From NCBI GenBank assembly GCA_046596405.1, contig JBKJMN010000443.1:1-12299 (forward strand): a stretch of DNA of 12,299 bases. The letters run 5' to 3'. Positions 6,077 to 12,299 of the stretch are shown piece after piece (position 1 is the first letter of the stretch; every line of letters begins with the position of its first letter). The position numbers and the translations under genes are program-made. Origin of the DNA: PALSA-1004 sp046596405 (GTDB lineage Bacteria > Pseudomonadota > Gammaproteobacteria > Burkholderiales > SG8-41). The notes under the pieces were generated by a model that saw only the letters and a program-made list of their open reading frames with translations, did not search any database and was not told where the DNA came from.

Positions 6077-7414
6077 ATGCGTAGCCACTCAGTGCTCAAC
6101 GTCCTGCGCCTCGCATGCGTGGCGCTCGCCGTGGCCTTCGCGGCACCGGCGGCGGCGCAACAACAGGTCGTGATCGTGACCTCGTTCCCTAAGGAGTTGA
6201 CCGAAGCCTACAAGAAGGCGTTCGAAGCGAAAAATCCCGGCATCCGGGTGGAAATACTCAACAAGCCGACGCCGGCCGGCGTCGCGTACATCCGCGAAGC
6301 ACCCGCAAGCAATAAGCCCGACGTGTTCTGGGTCTCGGCGCCCGATGCGTTCGAGGTACTCGCCGGCGAAAAGCTGCTGGCCAAAATAGAGTCGCCGGCG
6401 AAAGATGTGCCCGCCAAGATCGGCAACTATCCGATCAACGATCCGCAGGGCTACTACCTGGGTCAGGCGCTCGCCGGTTACGGCATCATGTGGAACACCC
6501 GCTATACCAAGGCCAACAAGCTGCCCGACCCGAAGGAATGGTCGGACCTGACCAAGCCCGTCTATTTCAGCCACGTCGCGATGTCGTCGCCGTCGCGTTC
6601 GGGAACTACGCATCTGACCGTCGAAACAATATTGCAGGGTGAAGGCTGGCAAAAAGGCTGGCAGCAGATGCTGATGATCGCCGGCAACTGCGCTGCGATT
6701 ACCGAGCGCAGCTTCGGCGTTCCCGATGGCGTCAACAACGGCCAATACGGCATCGGTCTCGTAATCGATTTTTTCGGGCTCGCCGGCAAGGCTTCGAAAT
6801 TTCCGGTCGACTTCGCCTACCCGTCTGTAACCGCCATCGTGCCCGCCAACATCGGCATGGTCGCGAATGCGAAAAACGCGGAGAACGCGCGCAAGTTCAT
6901 CAATTACACGCTGTCGCCCGAAGGCCAGGAACTCCTGTTCGATCCGGCCATCAGCCGCCTGCCGGTGTTGCCGGGCGTTTACAAGAAAGCACCTCCCGGC
7001 TTCCCCAATCCCTTCACTGGCACGATCAAGCCGAAAGTGAATTTCGATGCCGAGCTCGCCGAATCGCGTTACTACGTCGTGAGCTCGATCTTCGATCAGA
7101 CGATTACGTTCCGCCACAAGGAATTGACGCAGGCCGCGAAAGCCATCAACGAGGCGGCCGCGAGGCTCGCCGGCAAGCACAATGCGCAGGCCATGAAGCT
7201 GCTCGAGGATGCGCGCGACGCGGCGTATTCGCCGGTGGTGACCGAACAGAAATCGAAAGACAAGGAGTTTCTCGCGCTCTACCGCAATACCAAGCGCGAC
7301 GCCGAGAAAACCAAGCAGACCACCGCGCTTGAGGAATACTGGAGCAACACCGCCCGCAAGAACTATCTGCGCGCGGTCGATCTTGCCAACCAGGCCGCCA
7401 GCCTCGCGAAATAA
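6077..7414 (+). CDS. Periplasmic solute-binding protein of an Fe3+/aminoethylphosphonate-type ABC transporter
   Basis: Exported binding protein of 445 residues. Residues 1-27 form a Sec signal peptide ending in APAAA before Gln28. The binding fold covers about 29-335: VVIVTSFPKELTEAYKKAFE, DVFWVSAPDAFEVL, GYGIMWNTRYT, the ligand-loop-like SSPSRSGTTHLTVE at 170-183, and ANAENARKFINYTLSPEGQ-like helices near 264-284. The SGTT loop resembles that of 2-aminoethylphosphonate and Fe(III) binding proteins; no clear adjacent-tyrosine iron site of the FbpA kind was placed. About 105 residues at the C-terminus (340-445) go beyond the ~310-330 mature residues usual for the family and look helical and charged. 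GAGGAG at 6065-6070 selects ATG 6077; an out-of-frame ATG at 6073 gives only a three-codon reading. The gene is followed closely by the FAD dehydrogenase and the permease. Confidence 0.92.
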   Translation: MRSHSVLNVLRLACVALAVAFAAPAAAQQQVVIVTSFPKELTEAYKKAFEAKNPGIRVEILNKPTPAGVAYIREAPASNKPDVFWVSAPDAFEVLAGEKLLAKIESPAKDVPAKIGNYPINDPQGYYLGQALAGYGIMWNTRYTKANKLPDPKEWSDLTKPVYFSHVAMSSPSRSGTTHLTVETILQGEGWQKGWQQMLMIAGNCAAITERSFGVPDGVNNGQYGIGLVIDFFGLAGKASKFPVDFAYPSVTAIVPANIGMVANAKNAENARKFINYTLSPEGQELLFDPAISRLPVLPGVYKKAPPGFPNPFTGTIKPKVNFDAELAESRYYVVSSIFDQTITFRHKELTQAAKAINEAAARLAGKHNAQAMKLLEDARDAAYSPVVTEQKSKDKEFLALYRNTKRDAEKTKQTTALEEYWSNTARKNYLRAVDLANQAASLAK

Positions 7415-7432
7415 GCGCGCCGCGGCCTTCGG

Positions 7433-8689
7433 ATGAAAGTCTGCGTACTCGGCGCCGGCGTCGCCGGCATGACCTCCGCGTACTTTCTGTGGCGCGCCGG
7501 TCACGATGTCACGATCGTCGAGCGCAACGCAGGTGTCGGGCTCGAAACGAGCTATGCCAACGGCGGCCAGCTTTCCTACTCGTACGTCGCGCCGCTCGCC
7601 GGGCCCGGCGTGCTGCCGAAGGTACCGCCGTGGCTGCTCAAGCACGATGCGCCGCTGCGGTTCTCGCCGCGCCTGGATTTTTTTCAGTGGCGCTTTTGCC
7701 TGCAATTCGTGCTCGCGTGCACCGCCGCGCAAAGCGATTTGACGACTTCGCGCTTGTTGCGCCTGTCGTTTTACAGCCGGCGGCTGATGCACGAGATGGT
7801 TGCGACGGAGCCGCTTGATTTCGACTACGTGCGCAACGGCAAGCTCGTGTTTTATTCGGACGACAAGGCGTTTCGCGGCGCCGTGGCCACCATGGCATAC
7901 CAGCAATCGCTGGGGTGCGAGCAGGAGGCGCTCGACCGCGACGGCTGCGTCGCGCTGGAGCCCGCGTTGAGCCACATCGCGCACGAGATTGCCGGCGGCA
8001 TCTATACGCCGAGCGAGGACGCGGGCGACTGCTACCATTTTTGCACCAGCCTTGAGCGCATCATGCGGTGGGGGCCGCGGCCGGTTAAGTTCGAGCTCGA
8101 TACGCAAGTCACGGCGCTCACGCGCAGCGGCGCCCGCATCACTGCCGTCGAAACCAGCCGCTATCCGCTCGAAGCCGATAGTTATGTCGTCACGCTGGGC
8201 GCGCAAAGCGTTTTCCTGCTGCGGCCGATCGGCATCGACGCGCCTATCTATCCGTTGAAAGGCTATAGCCTGACGCTGCCGATCGTGAACACCGGCGCGA
8301 ACGCCGCGCCTTTAGTCAGCATCACCGATCACAAGCGCAAAGTCGTTTATGCGCGCCTCGGCGATGAACTACGCGTCGCCGGCATGGCCGACATCACGAA
8401 CTATCGCGCCGATCTCGACCCCGCGCGCATCGACGTGCTGGTGCGCCAGGTCAAGGACACTTTCCCCGGCAGCGCGGACTTCAGCGACATGAAAACTTGG
8501 TGCGGGTTGCGCCCGGCCACGCCCAGGGGCACGCCGGTGCTCGGGCGCACGCGCTACGCGAACCTGCTGCTCAATATCGGCCACGGCGCGCTCGGCTTCA
8601 CGCTCGCGTGCGGCTGCGGCAAGATCATGGCCGATCTCGTAGCGGACAGCGCGCCGGAAATTTCACTCGACGGCTTCACGCTCGCTTGA
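7433..8689 (+). CDS. DadA-like FAD-dependent D-amino acid dehydrogenase
   Basis: FAD enzyme of 418 residues (E. coli DadA is 432), expected to oxidise a D-amino acid or related amine to an imino acid that hydrolyses to keto acid and ammonia, with electrons passed to the respiratory chain. The dinucleotide-binding motif is GAGVAG at 7-12 with Glu30 closing the fold. DadA hallmarks follow: LETSYANGGQLS at 37-48, VAPLAGPGVLPK at 52-63, YPLKGYSLTLPI at 273-284, GLRPATPRGTPVLGRTR at 358-374, and NIGHGALGFTLACG at 381-394. It starts 18 bases after the binding-protein stop with a weak ribosome site, so it is probably translated from the operon message. Lying between binding protein and permease, it likely acts on the imported compound. 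The exact substrate is unknown, and related oxidases of glycine or amino-phosphonates cannot be ruled out. Confidence 0.9.
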   Translation: MKVCVLGAGVAGMTSAYFLWRAGHDVTIVERNAGVGLETSYANGGQLSYSYVAPLAGPGVLPKVPPWLLKHDAPLRFSPRLDFFQWRFCLQFVLACTAAQSDLTTSRLLRLSFYSRRLMHEMVATEPLDFDYVRNGKLVFYSDDKAFRGAVATMAYQQSLGCEQEALDRDGCVALEPALSHIAHEIAGGIYTPSEDAGDCYHFCTSLERIMRWGPRPVKFELDTQVTALTRSGARITAVETSRYPLEADSYVVTLGAQSVFLLRPIGIDAPIYPLKGYSLTLPIVNTGANAAPLVSITDHKRKVVYARLGDELRVAGMADITNYRADLDPARIDVLVRQVKDTFPGSADFSDMKTWCGLRPATPRGTPVLGRTRYANLLLNIGHGALGFTLACGCGKIMADLVADSAPEISLDGFTLA

Positions 8690-8737
8690 ACGTCAGGGTT
8701 CATTTGCCAACCCGACTCGCCAAACCTGGGCCCGCGA

Positions 8738-10435
8738 ATGAATAATCGCCTGAGTCCGGCCCACGCTGCGATTGCGCTGGCGATCGCCGCGTTCCTGCTC
8801 CTGTTCCTGATCGTCCCCGTCATCACGGTCGTGTACGTCGCGTTCACCAACAGCGACGGCACGCTCACGCTCGCGCATTTCTTTTCGTTTTTCCAGCTCA
8901 CACTGATGCGCGAGTCGTTTTACAACAGCCTCTACGTCGGCGGGATGAGCGTGTTGCTCTCTTCCATCATTTCGCTGCCGCTGGCCTATTTCACGATGCG
9001 TTTCCAGTTTCGCGGCAGCGTGCTGATTCAGACGCTGGGCGTGCTGCCGCTCATCATGCCGCCATTCGTCGGCGCCGCCGCTATGCAACTCCTGTTCGGG
9101 CGCAACGGTTCGGTCAACCTGATACTCAACGATTGCTGCGGCTTCGGCATTCCGTTCATGGAAGGGTTGAACGGCGTTATCTTTGTCGAGGCGCTGCATT
9201 ATTTCCCGTTCATCCTGCTCAATCTGACAGTCGCGCTCGCGAACATCGACAGCGCGATGGAAGAGTCGGCGCAGAATCTCGGCGCCAGCGGCTTCAGTCT
9301 GTTCCGCCGCATTGTGTTTCCGCTCGCGATGCCGGGCTACCTTGCCGGCGCGGCACTCGTGTTCCTCAAAGTTTTCGACGACGTTGGCACGCCGCTCGTG
9401 CTCAACGTCACTAACATCCTCGCCGCGCAGGCTTATTTTCGCATCACGTCCATCGGCATCGACGACCCGATCGGCTACGTGGCGAGCGTCATCATGGTGA
9501 TCGCCTCATTGGTAGCGCTGTGGGGTTCAACGTGGCTCATGCGCGGCAAGGACTACGCAACGCTGCAGCGCGGCGGCTCCACCCTCGCCAAGCGCAAGCT
9601 GAAACCGTGGCAGGCCGTAATCGCCTACGGCTGGATCATCCTCGTCCTCGTCGTCGTTTTGTCGCCGCACCTCGGCATCCTGCTCCTGTCGCTGTCCAAG
9701 GTCTGGAGTTACTCGATCGTGCCCGACGTCTACACGCTGGATAACTATGTGACCGTATTTCGCGATTCGAGCGGGATGATGGCCAACACGCTGCTCTATT
9801 GCGGCATCGCCGCTGGCGCCGACGTTATCATAGGCACCGCGATTGCTTACCTGATCCTGCGCACCAAATTGCCGGGACGCCAGTGGCTGGACTTCGCGGC
9901 CAGCGCCGCCATTGCAGTGCCGGGCATCGTGCTCGCCATTGGCTATTTGCGCACCTTCCGGGATTTCCAGTTGCCTTTCACCGACCAGCCGTTCACGGCG
10001 TTCTGGGTCATTATCGCCATCGCTTATACGATACGCCGCCTGCCCTATGCGCTGCGCTCGTGCATGGCGGCGCTGCAGCAAATGCACGTCTCGCTCGAAG
10101 AAGCCGCCGAGAATCTTGGCGCGAACAAGAACCGCACCATCTACCGCGTCGTGGTGCCTCTGATGGCGGGCGGCATCCTCGCCGGTTTCGTCACGAGCTT
10201 TCTCACCGCCGCCGTGGAACTGTCCGCAACCATCATGCTGGTGACGGCGCAAAGCGATGCGCCTATGTCGTACGGCATTTATCTCTATATGCAAAGCATC
10301 GCAGGACGCGGGCCGGGCGCAGCACTCGGCGTGATCGCCGTCGTGATGGTCGGTCTGGGCACTTATTTTTCCAACCGCCTGATCCGCAGCCGCGCAGCAG
10401 GGCATGAGAACGTAATAGTGAAAGCCGGGGTGTAA
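8738..10435 (+). CDS. Fused two-domain ABC transporter permease (FbpB/PhnU-like)
   Basis: Inner-membrane permease of 565 residues, made of two binding-protein-dependent transport domains joined in one chain, so a single copy replaces the usual dimer. About twelve hydrophobic segments are visible, starting with IALAIAAFLLLFLIVPVITVV near 12-32. Each half has an ATPase-coupling EAA loop: EESAQNLGASGFSLFRRI at 175-192 and EEAAENLGANKNRTIYRV at 454-471. A charged linker near 268-290 separates the halves. This fused form is typical of Fe(III) (FbpB/AfuB) and putative 2-aminoethylphosphonate importers. The ATG lies 48 bases after the dehydrogenase stop, with no strong ribosome site and no other feature seen in the gap. 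The ATPase gene follows after two bases. Confidence 0.94.
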   Translation: MNNRLSPAHAAIALAIAAFLLLFLIVPVITVVYVAFTNSDGTLTLAHFFSFFQLTLMRESFYNSLYVGGMSVLLSSIISLPLAYFTMRFQFRGSVLIQTLGVLPLIMPPFVGAAAMQLLFGRNGSVNLILNDCCGFGIPFMEGLNGVIFVEALHYFPFILLNLTVALANIDSAMEESAQNLGASGFSLFRRIVFPLAMPGYLAGAALVFLKVFDDVGTPLVLNVTNILAAQAYFRITSIGIDDPIGYVASVIMVIASLVALWGSTWLMRGKDYATLQRGGSTLAKRKLKPWQAVIAYGWIILVLVVVLSPHLGILLLSLSKVWSYSIVPDVYTLDNYVTVFRDSSGMMANTLLYCGIAAGADVIIGTAIAYLILRTKLPGRQWLDFAASAAIAVPGIVLAIGYLRTFRDFQLPFTDQPFTAFWVIIAIAYTIRRLPYALRSCMAALQQMHVSLEEAAENLGANKNRTIYRVVVPLMAGGILAGFVTSFLTAAVELSATIMLVTAQSDAPMSYGIYLYMQSIAGRGPGAALGVIAVVMVGLGTYFSNRLIRSRAAGHENVIVKAGV

Positions 10436-10437
10436 CC

Positions 10438-11523
10438 ATGCAAACCCACCAGAAAGTCCGGGTCGAAATCCAGAACGTGAGTCTCGCGTTCGGCGCGACG
10501 CAGGTTCTGCACGAAATCAATCTCACCATCGAGCCGGGCGAGTTCTTTGCGCTCCTCGGGCCTTCCGGTTGCGGGAAATCAACACTCCTGCGCCTGATCG
10601 CCGGCTTCAACCAGGCGCAGGCCGGTTCTGTGCTGATCGACGGCGCTGATATCACCAATATCTCGCCGTGGAATCGCGACATCGGCATGGTGTTCCAAAA
10701 CTACGCGCTGTGGCCGCACATGACCGTCGCGCAAAATGTTGCATTCGGACTCGAAGAACGCAAATTGCCACGTGCGGAAGTTCAACGTAAAACTGCTGCC
10801 GCGCTGGAACTCGTGGGATTGAGCGATTACGGCAACCGCCGTCCGAATCAGCTCTCCGGCGGCCAACAGCAGCGCGTTGCGGTTGCGAGAACGATCGCGA
10901 TCGAACCCAAGGTGCTGCTGCTCGACGAACCACTTTCCAATCTCGACGCCAAGCTGCGCGTACATATGCGCACCGAACTGCTCGCGCTCCAGCGCAAGCT
11001 TGGCATCACCACGATTTTCGTCACCCACGACCAGGAAGAAGCGCTGTCAATCTCCGACCGCGTCGCCGTGCTGGACCGCGGCGTGATCCAACAGGTCGGC
11101 ACGCCGATGGATTTATTCGACCGCCCGCGCAACAGCTTCATCGCGAGCTTCGTCGGCACCATCAACCTGCTGCCCGGCCAAGCCGAGAAAACTCCAGGCG
11201 GCGTGATGTTCGACTCGCCCATCATCGGCAAAGTGGGCTTGCCGACCGATACCCCGCTGACAGGCAATGCCGAAATCGCCTTCCGTCCACACACGTTGAG
11301 CCTCGCCACTCACGACGGTCCGCGAGCGGAAGGCAAGATCTGGGTGAAAGGCCGCATCGCTCACCGCGAATTTCTCGGCGAATTCATCCGCTATCGCATC
11401 GACGTGCAAGGCACCGAAATCGTCGCCGACCAGTCGCATTTCGGCGGGAATGTCGAGTTTGTACCGGGGGGTGAGGTCAGCGTGGGGATAGAGCCGGCGC
11501 AAGTAAGGTTGTTGCCGGGCTAG
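10438..11523 (+). CDS. ABC transporter ATP-binding protein (FbpC/PotA-like)
   Basis: Cytoplasmic ATPase of 361 residues that powers the permease encoded just upstream; the genes are separated by TAA-CC-ATG, a spacing that suggests coupled translation. All nucleotide-binding motifs are intact: Walker A GPSGCGKST at 41-49, Q-loop Gln87 in VFQNYALWPHMTV, signature LSGGQQQRVAVAR at 139-151, Walker B VLLLDEPLSNLD at 159-170 with Glu164, and switch His197 in VTHDQEEAL. After about residue 240 comes a TOBE-type regulatory domain typical of iron, spermidine and phosphonate importers, ending SVGIEPAQVRLLPG. The last 35 codons (from 11414) are present again, diverged, at 12189-12299 beyond the toxin-antitoxin pair, so this gene end was probably involved in a recombination event. 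Confidence 0.95.
   Translation: MQTHQKVRVEIQNVSLAFGATQVLHEINLTIEPGEFFALLGPSGCGKSTLLRLIAGFNQAQAGSVLIDGADITNISPWNRDIGMVFQNYALWPHMTVAQNVAFGLEERKLPRAEVQRKTAAALELVGLSDYGNRRPNQLSGGQQQRVAVARTIAIEPKVLLLDEPLSNLDAKLRVHMRTELLALQRKLGITTIFVTHDQEEALSISDRVAVLDRGVIQQVGTPMDLFDRPRNSFIASFVGTINLLPGQAEKTPGGVMFDSPIIGKVGLPTDTPLTGNAEIAFRPHTLSLATHDGPRAEGKIWVKGRIAHREFLGEFIRYRIDVQGTEIVADQSHFGGNVEFVPGGEVSVGIEPAQVRLLPG
11414..11523 (+). repeat. Direct repeat copy A: 3' end of the ABC ATPase gene
   Basis: This stretch matches 12189-12299 in the same orientation. Two blocks are identical: 28 bases (11424-11451 and 12199-12226) and 26 bases (11476-11501 and 12260-12285). Between them the copies differ by substitutions and a 9-base in-frame insertion in copy B. 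Copy A carries the intact stop of the ATPase. Confidence 0.9.
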
Positions 11524-11572
11524 TGCCAGTCCCGATCGGTTTGTTTGGTCTTGAGTTGACTGACGACTGGCA
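11524..11572 (+). repeat. Inverted repeat upstream of the antitoxin gene (possible operator)
   Basis: TGCCAGTC (11524-11531), directly after the ATPase stop, is the exact reverse complement of GACTGGCA (11565-11572), with 33 bases between. The right arm sits between the proposed -35 and -10 elements of the toxin-antitoxin promoter, a place where an autorepressor could bind. A terminator is less likely because the loop is long and no T run follows. Confidence 0.4.
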
Positions 11573-11579
11573 GTAATAT
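11551..11579 (+). promoter_or_regulatory. Sigma-70-like promoter of the toxin-antitoxin pair, possibly leaderless
   Basis: TTGAGT (11551-11556) and TAATAT (11574-11579) are separated by 17 bases. Transcription would begin about 7 bases past the -10 element, that is at or next to the A of the ATG at 11586. No ribosome binding site lies before that ATG, which agrees with a leaderless message. Confidence 0.5.
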
Positions 11580-11585
11580 GATCCG

Positions 11586-11813
11586 ATGAATTATCAGGAT
11601 CGCATCGTAATTGACCCTGCCCTGCGCAGCGGAAAGCCGTGCGTCCGAGGCACGCGTATCACGGTGTACGACATCCTGGAATATCTGGCTGGAGGAATGA
11701 CTGAGGATCAAGTGATTCGTGACTTCCCGGCGCTGGTTCGTGAAGACGTGCGCGCGGCGCTTGAGTTCGCAGCCGACCGCGAACGCAAACTCGCGGCCTC
11801 AACCGCGGGTTGA
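11586..11813 (+). CDS. DUF433-family antitoxin
   Basis: Small protein of 75 residues belonging to DUF433 (PF04255), a helix-turn-helix-like family commonly paired with PIN-like toxins. Family marks are RIVIDPALRSGKPCVRGTRI at 6-25, VYDILEYLAGGMTEDQVIRDFP at 27-48 and the ending segment VREDVRAALEFAADRE at 51-66. It is expected to bind and neutralise the next protein and perhaps repress its own promoter, where an inverted repeat lies. No ribosome binding site is visible. Its stop TGA overlaps the following TTG start, so the two are translationally coupled with antitoxin first. Base composition here is visibly less GC-rich than in the transporter genes, consistent with acquisition from elsewhere. 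Confidence 0.88.
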   Translation: MNYQDRIVIDPALRSGKPCVRGTRITVYDILEYLAGGMTEDQVIRDFPALVREDVRAALEFAADRERKLAASTAG

Positions 11814-12157
11814 AGCTCCTATTCGACGAAAATCTCAGTCCGCGGCTCGTAACACTGCTGGCGGCTGAATGTCCCGGTTGCTCCCATCCTGATATGCTCG
11901 GGATGCGCGGTGCCTCAGATGCCACGATGTGGATCTACGCGCGCGACAACAGCTTTGCAATCGTGTCGAAAGACAATGATTTCCGCCAGCGCGCATTTCT
12001 CTACGGCTCTCCACCAAAGGTTATTTGGCTATCCGTTGGAAATGCGGGCACGGATTTGATCGCAACGCTCATTCGAGCCGAAAATGAACGGCTGCGCGCA
12101 TTCAATCTCAACGCCGGCGAGAGTCTGCTGATCCTAAAAGCCGTCGATCCGGCTTGA
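11810..12157 (+). CDS. DUF5615 PIN-like toxin
   Basis: PIN-like protein of 115 residues (DUF5615, PF18480), a probable ribonuclease toxin by family association. The acidic metal-site residues of the fold are visible: FDENLSPRLV with Asp6/Glu7/Asn8, GMRGASDATMWIYARDN with Asp37, and IVSKDNDFRQRA with Asp55 and Asp57. PPKVIWLSVGN at 68-78 is also typical. The start is TTG at 11810 inside TTGA, overlapping the antitoxin stop; the next in-frame ATG would remove the essential DEN motif, so TTG is required. A weak start codon dependent on coupling would keep the toxin below the antitoxin. It ends 31 bases before the duplicated ATPase tail. RNA target unknown. Confidence 0.87.
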   Translation: MKLLFDENLSPRLVTLLAAECPGCSHPDMLGMRGASDATMWIYARDNSFAIVSKDNDFRQRAFLYGSPPKVIWLSVGNAGTDLIATLIRAENERLRAFNLNAGESLLILKAVDPA

Positions 12158-12188
12158 TTGGAGAGGCACGCACCTGTTTCAAAAAATG

Positions 12189-12299
12189 CCGACATCCCCG
12201 CCGACCAGTCGCATTTCGGCGGGAATATAGAGTATGTAGAGTATGCGCCCGGGAGCGAAGTCAGCGTGGGGATAGAGCCGGCGCAGATGATGTTGTTGC
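12189..12299 (+). pseudogene. Diverged fragment of an ABC ATPase gene 3' end (direct repeat copy B)
   Basis: This segment encodes, in one open frame to the window edge, ADQSHFGGNIEY, then VEYAPGSEVSVGIEPAQ and MMLL. It matches the end of the ATPase at 11414-11516. The changes are mostly conservative (V to I, F to Y) and the only indel is a 9-base tandem duplication (12228-12236 and 12237-12245), so the frame is kept. No body of an ATPase precedes it: homology stops near 12189, 31 bases after the toxin stop. It is read in the same frame as the toxin. It may be the displaced original gene end or a donor tail; the stop codon lies beyond the window. Confidence 0.85.

Noticed and set aside
6089..8206. 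A 705-codon open frame on the minus strand opposite the binding-protein and dehydrogenase genes.
   Set aside because: It spans two well-recognised plus-strand genes and their gap, its composition (rich in Arg, Ala, His, Gly) is that of antisense to GC-rich genes, and it shows no domain. It is a by-product of codon bias.
9527..10405. A 292-codon minus-strand open frame opposite the permease gene.
   Set aside because: Antisense shadow of a clear membrane protein; charged, low-complexity composition and no recognisable motif.

Overview
The window is GC-rich with high GC at third codon positions. Its proteins (HtpG, a Crp/Fnr-type winged helix, an ECHDC3-like hydratase, a DadA-like oxidoreductase, an Fe3+/2-aminoethylphosphonate-type ABC transporter) read like those of a betaproteobacterium, perhaps Burkholderiales or Nitrosomonadales. 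This placement rests on protein character and base composition only; there is no rRNA or other firm marker. No tRNA, rRNA, CRISPR array or transposase gene was seen.

Layout. (1) 1-1501: the 3' part of a CHASE2-type class III nucleotidyl cyclase, overlapped by ATGA with a broken Crp/Fnr-type regulator that keeps only its DNA-binding end and carries two frame breaks. (2) 1502-2965: an enoyl-CoA hydratase-family protein lacking both catalytic glutamates, then a small exported protein with ten regularly spaced cysteines. (3) 2988-4898, minus strand: the Hsp90 chaperone htpG, with a good sigma-32-type heat-shock promoter at 4931-4958. (4) 5047-11523, plus strand: a probable five-gene operon. It holds an exported or lipoprotein HD-like protein, a periplasmic solute-binding protein with an unusual C-terminal extension, a DadA-like FAD dehydrogenase, a fused two-domain permease and an ABC ATPase. 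The likely sequence of events is binding of an amino acid or amino-phosphonate-like solute in the periplasm, import through the permease driven by the ATPase, and oxidative deamination by the dehydrogenase. The substrate itself cannot be read from the sequence. (5) 11586-12157: a DUF433 antitoxin / DUF5615 PIN-like toxin pair with a TTGA stop-start overlap and a promoter so close to the ATG that the transcript may be leaderless. (6) 12189-12299: a diverged, still in-frame second copy of the last ~35 codons of the ABC ATPase gene.

The most notable structure is the last one. The toxin-antitoxin pair lies exactly between two copies of the same gene 3' end, as if a ~0.67-kb cassette had entered at the end of the ATPase gene and carried or left behind a second gene tail. 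Also worth a second look are the cysteine-repeat protein, the decayed cyclase-Crp pair, and the DadA enzyme embedded between binding protein and permease.
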